Assembly: GCA_937859855.1 (NCBI GenBank)
Contig: CALMAR010000443.1
Coordinates: 1-5,381, forward strand
DNA length: 5,381 bases
Direction: 5' to 3'
Source of the DNA: an uncultured Kineosporia sp.
Lineage (GTDB): Bacteria > Actinomycetota > Actinomycetes > Actinomycetales > Kineosporiaceae
The notes below the pieces were generated by a model. The model made no database searches and was not told the origin of the DNA. It saw only the letters and a program-made list of their open reading frames with translations. A program made the position numbers and the translations under genes. This document shows, in pieces, positions 1 to 5,310 of this stretch (position 1 is the first letter of the stretch; every line of letters starts with the position of its first letter).

Positions 1-475
1 TCGCGGTCGCGCGTACCTCTCGTCGCAGCCGACGCTCCTCCCAGGCCAGCAGCGTCTGGGCGGCCGAGCCGGCCAGCATGCTCAGGGCGGACCCGACGGG
101 CACCGAATCCCGCAGCCCGATCGGGCGCTCGGCGGCGGCCACACAGATCCGCTGATCGCCCTGGCGCCGGAACAGCTGGGCACTCTCCCCGGTGTGGTCG
201 CGCAGTGCACTCAGGACCGGCCCAGCCGCGGCGAGCAGCCGGTCCTCACCGGCCGAAGCCGCCAGTTCGCCCAGCCGTGGCCCGAGCACGAACCGGCCCT
301 GCAGATCCCGGGACACCAGCCGGTGATGCTCCAGCGCCACCGCCAGCCGGTGCGCCGTCGGCCGGGCCAGGCCGGTGGCGGCCACCAGCTGAGCCAGCGT
401 GGCCGGACCGGCCTCCAGGGCGCCCAGGACGCCAGCGGCCTTGTCAAGCACGCCCACTCCGCTACTCTTGTCCAT
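1..475 (-). CDS. ndgR: IclR-family transcriptional regulator, NdgR/LtbR/AreB type (3' end cut by the window)
   Basis: Predicted DNA-binding regulator of branched-chain amino acid synthesis. No stop codon is reached: 158 codons are visible, and the family is usually about 240 residues, so roughly 80 C-terminal residues are missing. The ATG at 475-473 begins MDKSSGVGVLDKA. An IclR-type winged helix follows at about residues 5-65, with the helix-turn-helix near residues 26-54 (TLAQLVAATGLARPTAHRL) and the wing ending at RFVLGPRL. The effector-binding domain begins near residue 75 and includes GESAQLFRRQGDQRICVAAAE. These phrases match what I remember of Streptomyces NdgR. In that family (NdgR, AreB, Corynebacterium LtbR) the regulator sits divergently beside leuCD and controls it, exactly as placed here. 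No Shine-Dalgarno precedes the ATG, and the predicted promoter puts the transcript start at the ATG itself. Repression of leuCD and of its own gene is inferred. Confidence 0.93.
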   Translation of the reverse strand, partial: MDKSSGVGVLDKAAGVLGALEAGPATLAQLVAATGLARPTAHRLAVALEHHRLVSRDLQGRFVLGPRLGELAASAGEDRLLAAAGPVLSALRDHTGESAQLFRRQGDQRICVAAAERPIGLRDSVPVGSALSMLAGSAAQTLLAWEERRLRREVRATA

Positions 476-481
476 GGAGCG

Positions 482-510
482 ATATTGCCGTCTCAATAGG
501 CGAGACGCAA
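482..510 (-). promoter_or_regulatory. Predicted promoter of the IclR regulator gene
   Basis: On the minus strand, a TTGCGT -35 box (510-505) is followed after 17 bases by CAATAT (487-482), which keeps the key second A and last T of an actinobacterial -10. The last base of this -10 lies seven bases before the A of the ATG at 475, so transcription would start at or next to the start codon and give a leaderless mRNA. This agrees with the absence of a Shine-Dalgarno. It is a pattern-based prediction; the -10 matches only three of six consensus positions. Confidence 0.5.
485..510. promoter_or_regulatory. Putative IclR-family (NdgR/LtbR) operator
   Basis: Inverted repeat CGTCTC (489-494), seven-base spacer, GAGACG (502-507). 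TTG at 485-487 and CAA at 508-510 extend the symmetry, with one unpaired C at 488. It is the only strong dyad in the divergent intergenic region and lies in the spacers of both predicted promoters, so a bound regulator should block both. IclR proteins bind short palindromes of this size, and the neighbouring regulator is the obvious ligand. Binding is inferred from position and symmetry; no consensus was checked. Confidence 0.6.
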
Positions 511-513
511 GAT
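485..513 (+). promoter_or_regulatory. Predicted leuCD promoter
   Basis: TTGCCG (485-490) is followed by a 17-base spacer and CAAGAT (508-513). This predicts a transcript start near 520 and a 28-base leader containing the leuC ribosome binding site. A leader that short has no room for a leader peptide or a T-box, so control is most likely at initiation through the overlapping dyad. The -10 is only a partial consensus match; AGATAT at 521-526 is an alternative. Confidence 0.45.
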
Positions 514-534
514 CCAGGTCAGATATCACGAGCT

Positions 535-541
535 GGAGGAG
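535..541 (+). promoter_or_regulatory. Ribosome binding site deciding the leuC GTG start
   Basis: GGAGGAG, with its GGAGG core ending eight bases before GTG 548. It is a near-perfect Shine-Dalgarno and supports the GTG over any later start. Confidence 0.85.
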
Positions 542-547
542 ATTCGG

Positions 548-1987
548 GTGGGCCGCACACTGGCACAGAAGGTTTGGGACGCGCACGTGGTCCGGCGGGG
601 CAGCGAGGAGGAGCCGGACCTGCTCTACATCGATCTGCATCTGCTGCACGAGGTGACCAGTCCGCAGGCCTTCGACGGACTGCGGATGACCGGTCGCCGC
701 GTTCGCCGCCCCGATCTGAGCCTGGCCACCGAGGACCACAACACCCCGACCCAGAACATCGATCAGCCGATCGCCGACCCCGTCAGCCGCACCCAGATCG
801 AGACCCTGCGCCGCAACTGCGCCGAATTCGGCCTCCGGCTGCATTCCTTGGGTGATCCGGAGCAGGGCATCGTGCACGTCGTCGGGCCCCAGCTCGGTCT
901 CAGCCAGCCGGGAATGACCGTGGTCTGCGGGGATTCGCACACCTCCACCCACGGCGCGTTCGGAGCACTGGCGCTCGGCATCGGCACCAGCGAGGTCGAA
1001 CATGTGCTGGCCACCCAGACCCTGCCGCTGAAGCCTTTCCGGACCATGGCCATCACGCTCGAAGGCGCTCTGCCGCCGGGATCCACAGCCAAGGACATCA
1101 TCCTGGCCGTGATCGCCCGCATCGGGACGGGCGGCGGGCAGGGCTACGTGCTGGAGTACCGCGGCGAAGCGATCCGCAGCCTGTCGATGGAAGCCCGCAT
1201 GACCATCTGCAACATGTCGATCGAGGCGGGCGCCCGGGCCGGGATGATCGCTCCGGACGACATCACCTTCGACTACCTGAATGGGCGGGCGAGCGCGCCG
1301 CAGGGGGATGACTGGGACGCCGCGGTGGCCTTCTGGCGCTCGCTGGTGAGCGACGACGACGCCGTCTTCGATGCCGAGGTGGTACTCCAGGCCGCCGATC
1401 TCGAGCCGTTCGTGACCTGGGGCACGAACCCGGGCCAGGGTCTGCCGCTGTCGGCCAGCGTGCCCGACCCGGAGTCGTTCGGGACCCAGGAGGACCGGCA
1501 AGCAGCCGAACGAGCGCTGCAGTACATGGATCTCGAGCCCGGCACCCCGCTGCGCGAGATCCCGGTGGACACGGTGTTCATCGGCTCCTGCACCAACGGC
1601 CGCCTGGAGGACCTGCGGGCCGCCGCCGAGGTGGTCCGTGGCCGCCGCAAGGCTGATTCCGTGCGGGTACTGGTGGTCCCCGGCTCGGCCCGGGTCCGGC
1701 TGGAGGCCGAGGCCGAAGGCCTGGACCAGGTTTTCACCCAGTTCGGTGCTGAGTGGCGCAACGCCGGCTGCTCGATGTGCCTGGGCATGAATCCGGACCA
1801 GCTCACCGCCGGAGAGCGCAGCGCGTCGACCTCCAACCGCAACTTCGAGGGCCGCCAGGGCAAGGGCGGCCGTACGCACCTGGTTTCGCCGCTGGTGGCC
1901 GCGGCCACCGCTGTGCGGGGAACGCTGTCGTCCCCGGCCGATCTGGACGACGCCGCGACCGGCGCCAGCCTGCAGACCGCCAACTGA
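548..1987 (+). CDS. leuC: 3-isopropylmalate dehydratase large subunit
   Basis: Large subunit of the cytoplasmic [4Fe-4S] isomerase that converts 2-isopropylmalate to 3-isopropylmalate in leucine biosynthesis; it works with the LeuD product encoded next. The 479 residues match the usual length of about 470. The GTG start has a strong ribosome binding site and gives the family N-terminus [15 protein letters not shown], followed by [25 protein letters not shown] and [19 protein letters not shown] (from residue 126) are aconitase-superfamily motifs. The three cluster ligands are visible: Cys348 in GSCTNGR, and Cys408 and Cys411 in CSMCLGMN, nearly the same numbering as the E. coli enzyme. [19 protein letters not shown] near the C-terminus is also conserved. 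The gene is intact and is cotranscribed with leuD nine bases downstream. Isopropylmalate dehydratase is favoured over homoaconitase by the adjacent leuD and the NdgR-type regulator. Confidence 0.98.
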   Translation: MGRTLAQKVWDAHVVRRGSEEEPDLLYIDLHLLHEVTSPQAFDGLRMTGRRVRRPDLSLATEDHNTPTQNIDQPIADPVSRTQIETLRRNCAEFGLRLHSLGDPEQGIVHVVGPQLGLSQPGMTVVCGDSHTSTHGAFGALALGIGTSEVEHVLATQTLPLKPFRTMAITLEGALPPGSTAKDIILAVIARIGTGGGQGYVLEYRGEAIRSLSMEARMTICNMSIEAGARAGMIAPDDITFDYLNGRASAPQGDDWDAAVAFWRSLVSDDDAVFDAEVVLQAADLEPFVTWGTNPGQGLPLSASVPDPESFGTQEDRQAAERALQYMDLEPGTPLREIPVDTVFIGSCTNGRLEDLRAAAEVVRGRRKADSVRVLVVPGSARVRLEAEAEGLDQVFTQFGAEWRNAGCSMCLGMNPDQLTAGERSASTSNRNFEGRQGKGGRTHLVSPLVAAATAVRGTLSSPADLDDAATGASLQTAN

Positions 1988-1996
1988 GAGGCCGAG

Positions 1997-2593
1997 ATGG
2001 AAAAGTTCAGCACCCACACTGGAATCGGCGTCCCGCTGCGGCGCTCGAACGTCGACACCGATCAGATCATCCCAGCCGTGTATCTCAAACGGGTGACCAG
2101 GACCGGCTTCGAGGACGGCCTGTTCTCGGCCTGGCGCAACGACCCCGGCTTCATCCTGAACGCTGAGCCGTACAACCGCGGCTCGGTGCTGGTGGCCGGT
2201 CCGGACTTCGGTACGGGATCCTCACGCGAACACGCCGTTTGGGCGCTGCACGACTTTGGCTTCCGGGTGGTGCTGTCGCCGCGCTTCGGCGACATCTTCC
2301 GGGGTAACGCGGGCAAGCAGGGGCTGCTCGCGGCCACCATCAGCCAGCATGACGCCGAACGTCTGTGGGCCGCACTGGAAGAGATCCCCGGCCTCACCGT
2401 GACCGTCGATCTGGCTGCCCGGACGGCGACCGCCGCCCAGCTGAGCGTCCCGATCGGAATCGACGACTACACCCGCTGGCGGCTGATGGAGGGCCTGGAC
2501 GACATCGGGCTGACCCTTCAGCACGTCGACGAGATAACAAATTTCGAAAATTCTCGGCCGTCCTGGAAACCGGTCACGCTACCGGCCGGCTGA
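1997..2593 (+). CDS. leuD: 3-isopropylmalate dehydratase small subunit
   Basis: Small (swivel-domain) subunit of isopropylmalate isomerase; it completes the active site with LeuC and helps select the substrate. The 198 residues are the normal bacterial length. Diagnostic motifs are [20 protein letters not shown] near the N-terminus, [17 protein letters not shown], where the Ser-Arg pair is expected to contact substrate, and [16 protein letters not shown]. The ATG lies nine bases after the leuC stop, with a GAGAGG-like ribosome binding site overlapping that stop, which suggests translational coupling. The last 20 codons include an AT-rich patch (about 2534-2553) with codons rare in the rest of the gene (ATA, ACA, AAT, TCT); the reading frame stays intact to the stop at 2591-2593. 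No clear T-tract terminator follows. Confidence 0.98.
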   Translation: MEKFSTHTGIGVPLRRSNVDTDQIIPAVYLKRVTRTGFEDGLFSAWRNDPGFILNAEPYNRGSVLVAGPDFGTGSSREHAVWALHDFGFRVVLSPRFGDIFRGNAGKQGLLAATISQHDAERLWAALEEIPGLTVTVDLAARTATAAQLSVPIGIDDYTRWRLMEGLDDIGLTLQHVDEITNFENSRPSWKPVTLPAG

Positions 2594-2695
2594 GCTGGGC
2601 GCAAACCTCTGTGTTGTCCAAACCATCTGCGGGTCAATGAGTTTGAACAAGACGGCCGAGTCCGAGACGGTCCTGGATCCGGCCTCCGGAGCAGC

Positions 2696-2710
2696 TTCCA
2701 GGGGCTGGAA
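2696..2710 (+). terminator. Small hairpin, weak candidate 3' end for leuCD
   Basis: TTCCAG, a GGG loop, then CTGGAA make a perfect six-base-pair hairpin about 100 bases after the leuD stop. No T tract follows, so it does not fit a classical intrinsic terminator; it could be a processing or stabilising structure, or chance. Confidence 0.25.
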
Positions 2711-2719
2711 TGCGTTGAG

Positions 2720-2746
2720 ACACAACGATTAGACGTCGTTCTGTGT
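2720..2746. promoter_or_regulatory. Imperfect dyad upstream of hup
   Basis: ACACAACGA (2720-2728) is complementary to TCGTTCTGTGT (2736-2746) apart from a two-base bulge, with a seven-base loop. The inner AACGA/TCGTT pairing is perfect. It sits just upstream of the likely hup promoter and could be a regulator site or a leader structure. The binding protein is unknown. Confidence 0.3.
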
Positions 2747-2816
2747 TGGATTTATTGCCCAGTCTGGCCTTACCTTCATGAACGACATCGAGCGGCATGG
2801 CTCGATCCGTGCTCCC

Positions 2817-2823
2817 GGAGGAG
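2817..2823 (+). promoter_or_regulatory. Ribosome binding site deciding the HU GTG start
   Basis: GGAGGAG, with its GGAGG core ending five bases before GTG 2827. It picks the GTG over the in-frame ATG at 2797, which lacks a comparable site and would add ten residues before the invariant HU N-terminus. Confidence 0.85.
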
Positions 2824-2826
2824 ACT

Positions 2827-3558
2827 GTGAACAAGGCAGATATCGTCGACGTGCTGCAGGTACGGCTGGGCAGCAGGCAGGCCGCGTCAGACGCGCTGGA
2901 CGCCGTCATCGACACCATCACCCGCGCCGTGGTGCGCGGTGACAAGGTGACCATCAGCGGGTTCGGCTCGTTCGAGAAGACCGTGCGCAACGCCCGCACC
3001 GGTCGTAACCCCCGGACCGGCGAGAAGGTCCGGATCAAGCAGACTTCCGTCCCGCGGTTCCGGGCTGGCACTTCGTTCAAGGGCTACGTCGCCGCGCCGC
3101 GAAGCCTGCCGAAGCCGGTGGCCGGTGCGGCGGCCGCGACCACCCGTGGCGCTTCCGCCGCGGCGTCGAAGAAGTCGGCCACCACCAAGACGGCGGCCAG
3201 CAAGACCGCTGCCACCAAGACGGCGGCCACCCGCAGCCCGGCCACCAAGACGGCGGCCAGCAAGACCGCTGCCACCAAGACGACGGCGAAGCGGACGCCG
3301 TCCAAGTCGGTGGCGGCCAAGACCCTGGCCCAGGCTCCGGCCAAGACCACGCCGGCCAAGCGTTCGTCCGCGGCCAAGACGCTGGCCAAGGCTCCGGCCA
3401 AGAAGGCTCCGGCCAAGACCGCGGTCAAGTCCTCAGCGGCCACGGCGACCACGAAGAAGGTTGCGGCCAAGGCTCCGGCTCGCAAGACCGCGGCCAAGAC
3501 CTCCGCCCCGACTCCGGCCAAGAAGACGCCGGCCCGCAAGACCGCCGCTCGCAGCTGA
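2827..3558 (+). CDS. hup: HU-family nucleoid protein with long Lys/Ala/Thr-rich C-terminal tail
   Basis: Histone-like DNA-binding protein that bends and compacts the chromosome. From GTG 2827 the 243 residues begin [15 protein letters not shown], the standard HU N-terminus. Residues 1-90 are the HU fold: dimerising helices, [20 protein letters not shown] (45-64) leading into the DNA-binding arm, and Pro62 in RNPRTGE as the expected intercalating proline; the core ends at [14 protein letters not shown]. Residues from about 97 on form a basic, low-complexity tail rich in KTAA, PAKK and AAKT, like mycobacterial HupB and Streptomyces HupS and reminiscent of histone H1. The tail contains two internal repeat families, annotated separately. 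Such tails are known to increase DNA affinity and are targets of lysine modification in mycobacteria; that this one behaves the same is inferred. Placement after leuCD matches mycobacteria. A strong terminator follows. Confidence 0.96.
   Translation: MNKADIVDVLQVRLGSRQAASDALDAVIDTITRAVVRGDKVTISGFGSFEKTVRNARTGRNPRTGEKVRIKQTSVPRFRAGTSFKGYVAAPRSLPKPVAGAAAATTRGASAAASKKSATTKTAASKTAATKTAATRSPATKTAASKTAATKTTAKRTPSKSVAAKTLAQAPAKTTPAKRSSAAKTLAKAPAKKAPAKTAVKSSAATATTKKVAAKAPARKTAAKTSAPTPAKKTPARKTAARS
3181..3300 (+). repeat. 60-base direct repeat, two copies, in the HU tail
   Basis: Two 60-base units, 3181-3240 and 3241-3300, encode residues of about 119-158. Bases 3182-3222 and 3242-3282 are identical over 41 positions, including synonymous sites. 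At the protein level [20 protein letters not shown] (121-140) is followed by [20 protein letters not shown] (141-160). The second half of each unit has diverged. The length is a multiple of three, so copy-number change would keep the frame. Confidence 0.95.
3313..3426 (+). repeat. 57-base imperfect direct repeat, two copies, in the HU tail
   Basis: Units 3313-3369 and 3370-3426 encode 19 residues each: [19 protein letters not shown] (163-181) and [19 protein letters not shown] (182-200). Both share the AAKTLA-x-APAK-x-x-PAK frame. It differs in sequence and period from the 60-base repeat just upstream, so the tail grew from at least two separate duplications. Confidence 0.9.
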
Positions 3559-3574
3559 TCCCCGCCGCAGCTGC
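3551..3574 (+). other. Hairpin overlapping the HU stop codon
   Basis: GCAGCTG (3551-3557) can pair with CAGCTGC (3568-3574) across a ten-base loop. It overlaps the TGA stop at 3556-3558 and precedes the terminator by ten bases. It may only help protect the mRNA end; chance is possible because GCAGCTG is almost self-complementary. Confidence 0.3.
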
Positions 3575-3584
3575 AGAAACATCC

Positions 3585-3624
3585 GGAGCCGGAGACGCGA
3601 TGTCGTCTCCGGCTCCTGTTTTTT
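3585..3624 (+). terminator. Strong intrinsic terminator after hup
   Basis: GGAGCCGGAGACG (3585-3597) and CGTCTCCGGCTCC (3604-3616) form a perfect 13-base-pair stem with a six-base loop. After TG comes a run of six T (3619-3624). This is a textbook intrinsic terminator 26 bases after the HU stop, and it should largely separate hup from murA transcription. It has no comparable T tract in the reverse direction. Confidence 0.95.
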
Positions 3625-3658
3625 GCCGATCCAGGATCCAGTGGGAAGGTAGGCGACC

Positions 3659-5029
3659 ATGTCGGCGGTGAATTCGGTGTCGAAGGCACCGGGGAAAGTG
3701 GCGGTGGCGCAGCACGATGTGCTGACCATCCACGGTGGTCAGCCACTGAAGGGCTCGCTGCAGGTCCGGGGGGCGAAGAACTTCGTCAGCAAGGCGATGG
3801 TCGCTGCTCTGCTCGGCGACGCTCCCAGCGTGCTCAGCAACGTGCCGCAGATCCGCGACGTCACCGTGGTCACCGGCCTGCTGGAACTGCACGGCGTGAT
3901 GGTGGACGAAGTCCCCGGTCCCGGGGGCGAGCTGCGGCTGGACCCCAGCAACGTCGATCACGCGCACGTCGCCGACATCGACGCGCATGCCGGGTCCAGC
4001 CGCATCCCGATCCTGTTCTGCGGCCCGCTGTTACACCGGCTGGGTGAAGCCTTCATCCCCGATCTCGGCGGCTGCCGGATCGGTGACCGGCCGATCAACT
4101 ACCACCTCGATGTGCTCCGCCAGTTCGGCGCCATCGTGGACAAGCAGCCGCACGGGATCGCCCTGCGGGCGCCGCAGGGCCTGCAGGGCACCAAGCTCGA
4201 ACTGCCGTATCCCAGCGTCGGCAGCACCGAGCAGGTGCTGCTGACCGCGGTCCGGGCTGAAGGGGTCCCCGAGCTGCGCAATGCCGCCATCGAGCCGGAG
4301 ATCATGGACCTGATCGCCGTACTGCAGAAGATGGGCGCGATCATCAGTGTCGACACCGACCGGGTGATCCGGGTCGAGGGAGTGGACCGCCTGGCCGGCT
4401 TCAGCCATCGCGCACTGCCGGACCGGACCGAGGCGGCGTCCTGGGCCTGCGCGGCGCTGGCCACCGGCGGTGACATCACCGTGCTGGGGGCCAAGCAGCA
4501 GGAGATGATGACGTTCCTGAACGTGTTCCGGAAGGTCGGCGGCATCCTCGACATCGGCGACGAAGGCATCCGGTTCAGCCATCCCGGTCACAGCCTGAAT
4601 TCGATCGTGCTGGAGACCGACGTCCACCCCGGCTTCATGACCGACTGGCAGCAGCCTCTGGTGGTCGCGCTCACTCAGGCCAGCGGGCTCTCGATCGTGC
4701 ACGAGACCGTGTACGAGAACCGGTTCGGCTTCACCCAGGCCCTGGGCGAGATGGGTGCGCAGATCCAGCTCTACCGGGAGTGCCTGGGCGGGCGGGCCTG
4801 CCGGTTCGGAGCCCGCAACTTCCAGCACTCGGCGGTGGTGTCCGGCCCGGCCAAGCTGCACGGCGCCGAGATCACCGTACCGGACCTGCGCGGCGGCTTC
4901 AGTCACCTGATCGCCGCGCTGGCCGCCCAGGGCACCTCGAAGGTGCGCGGAATCGGGCTGATCGACCGCGGTTACGAGTTCTTCCAGGACAAGCTCGACC
5001 AGCTCGGCGCCGACTACGACCGGGACTGA
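3659..5029 (+). CDS. murA: UDP-N-acetylglucosamine 1-carboxyvinyltransferase, actinobacterial type
   Basis: Cytoplasmic enzyme that transfers enolpyruvate from phosphoenolpyruvate to UDP-GlcNAc, the first committed step of peptidoglycan synthesis. The 456 residues exceed the usual 420 or so, mainly through about 18 extra N-terminal residues. ATG 3659 follows the AGG-rich site AAGGTAGG (3646-3653). Residues mapping to known E. coli catalytic positions are present: Lys40-Asn41 in RGAKN, Cys139 in LGGCRIGDRPI (the fosfomycin-target cysteine), Asp329 in HPGFMTDWQQ, and Arg411 in VPDLRGGF. Further family signatures are SSRIPILFCGPLLHR, YPSVGSTEQVLLTAV, AAIEPEIMDL and ALPDRTEAASW. The sequence resembles the MurA form that Streptomyces carries beside a more canonical one, so a second murA elsewhere is possible. 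Because Cys139 is kept, fosfomycin binding is not excluded as it is in mycobacteria, which have Asp. No clear promoter is seen in the 34 bases after the terminator. Confidence 0.95.
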   Translation: MSAVNSVSKAPGKVAVAQHDVLTIHGGQPLKGSLQVRGAKNFVSKAMVAALLGDAPSVLSNVPQIRDVTVVTGLLELHGVMVDEVPGPGGELRLDPSNVDHAHVADIDAHAGSSRIPILFCGPLLHRLGEAFIPDLGGCRIGDRPINYHLDVLRQFGAIVDKQPHGIALRAPQGLQGTKLELPYPSVGSTEQVLLTAVRAEGVPELRNAAIEPEIMDLIAVLQKMGAIISVDTDRVIRVEGVDRLAGFSHRALPDRTEAASWACAALATGGDITVLGAKQQEMMTFLNVFRKVGGILDIGDEGIRFSHPGHSLNSIVLETDVHPGFMTDWQQPLVVALTQASGLSIVHETVYENRFGFTQALGEMGAQIQLYRECLGGRACRFGARNFQHSAVVSGPAKLHGAEITVPDLRGGFSHLIAALAAQGTSKVRGIGLIDRGYEFFQDKLDQLGADYDRD

Positions 5030-5049
5030 GATCCTCGATCTGGAACGGA
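5030..5049. other. Convergent murA / small-gene junction with weak dyads
   Basis: Only 20 bases separate the two convergent stop codons. Short dyads reach into the small gene: CGGA-TCAG-TCCG (5046-5057), nested inside TCGATC (5035-5040) and GATCGA (5062-5067). Neither strand has a T tract, so no classical terminator is evident and the two transcripts probably overlap at their 3' ends. Confidence 0.4.
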
Positions 5050-5253
5050 TCAGTCCGGAACGATCGACCCCAGGTGCAGGGCGGACACCCGGCCCTCGTC
5101 GTCCAGCTCGGCGGTCAGCCGCTGACCCGGCCGCAGATGCCGCAGCCCGCTGGCCAGCAGGGCCGGTTCATCGAACGGCAGCACCCGGCCCTGATCGGTG
5201 ATCACCGCGCCGGTGAGCGTCTCGGGGTCATAACGAAACACCGTGGCCTGCAC
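5050..5253 (-). CDS. Small protein resembling a degenerate cold-shock (OB-fold) domain
   Basis: Encodes 67 residues starting MQATVFRYDPETLTGAVITD and ending in LHLGSIVPD. GTG 5253-5251 is the only reasonable start: an in-frame TAG lies three codons upstream (5265-5263), and a GAGTAGG ribosome-binding-like site (5268-5262) lies eight bases before it. The pattern V-F-x(7)-G-x-V/I-x-x-D-x-G-x(3)-PF, then SGLRHLRPGQR and a closing GRVSALHL, follows the length and beta-strand rhythm of CspA proteins. However, the aromatic RNA-binding motifs (KGFGFI and VFVHF) are not preserved, so CspA-like nucleic acid binding is doubtful. I believe similar small proteins occur near cofC in other actinobacteria, but their function is unknown to me. 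It lies 53 bases after the probable cofC on the same strand and is likely cotranscribed with it. Confidence 0.8.
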   Translation of the reverse strand: MQATVFRYDPETLTGAVITDQGRVLPFDEPALLASGLRHLRPGQRLTAELDDEGRVSALHLGSIVPD

Positions 5254-5261
5254 CGGTTCAG

Positions 5262-5310
5262 CCTACTCAGCCAGCGTCAGCCTGCGTCAGCCTGCCTCAG
5301 CCTGCGTCAG
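5262..5310. repeat. 10-base-period tandem repeat between cofC and the small gene
   Basis: Five head-to-tail units are seen on the plus strand: a degenerate nine-base CCTACTCAG, then CCAGCGTCAG, CCTGCGTCAG, CCTGCCTCAG and CCTGCGTCAG. Read on the minus strand, every unit carries TGA, and the first of these is the stop codon of the upstream gene. The degenerate unit is where the small gene's GAGTAGG ribosome-binding-like site lies. Confidence 0.9.

Larger units (their letters stand above)
2594..2826. other. leuD-hup intergenic region, 233 bases, no supported gene
   Basis: No convincing coding frame is present. It holds the 3' untranslated region of leuCD and the leader and promoter of hup. Visible structure is a small hairpin at 2696-2710, an imperfect dyad at 2720-2746, a less GC-rich stretch at about 2735-2780 suited to a promoter, and the hup ribosome binding site at 2817-2823. 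A possible hup promoter pairs TTGGAT (2746-2751) with TACCTT (2771-2776), but the 19-base spacer is long and I hold it weakly. ATG codons at 2778 and 2797 are unlikely starts. Confidence 0.6.

Noticed and set aside
476..547. A T-box or leader-peptide attenuator for leuC
   Set aside because: The predicted leader is about 28 bases, too short for either, and contains no run of Leu codons.
205..855. 216-codon plus-strand frame across the regulator and the start of leuC
   Set aside because: It overlaps two well-supported genes, is Pro/Arg/Ala-rich throughout and crosses the divergent promoter region.
1273..2058. 261-codon minus-strand frame opposite leuC and the start of leuD
   Set aside because: It is a Ser/Arg/Ala-rich shadow without recognisable domains, opposite fully conserved leuC sequence.
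2664..2669. A single GAGACG in the leuD-hup gap, matching one arm of the putative NdgR operator
   Set aside because: No partner arm lies at the right distance, and a six-base match is expected by chance. The same letters in the terminator stem at 3592-3609 are likewise explained by the hairpin.
2797..2826. Upstream in-frame ATG start for HU, adding ten residues
   Set aside because: HU proteins begin at MNKA-type sequence, and the GGAGGAG at 2817-2823 serves the GTG at 2827.
3181..3300. Direct repeats considered as a CRISPR array or mobile-element trace
   Set aside because: The repeats are contiguous, in frame and encode the HU tail; there are no spacers, no flanking cas genes and no transposase.
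3125..3652. Plus-strand frame encoding an Arg/Pro-rich protein
   Set aside because: It is a frame-shifted reading of the HU tail repeats. Arg/Pro low complexity is a GC-bias artefact, and the HU frame explains this DNA.
3084..3746. Long minus-strand open frame of 220 codons opposite the HU tail, rich in Ala, Val and Leu
   Set aside because: It is the mirror of the Lys/Ala/Thr repeats: AAG/GCC-type codons read backward give hydrophobic codons without stops. It has no family resemblance and runs across the terminator.
4031..4906. 291-codon minus-strand open frame inside murA
   Set aside because: Long antisense frames are common in high-GC codon-biased genes. The murA frame has all family motifs and this one has none.
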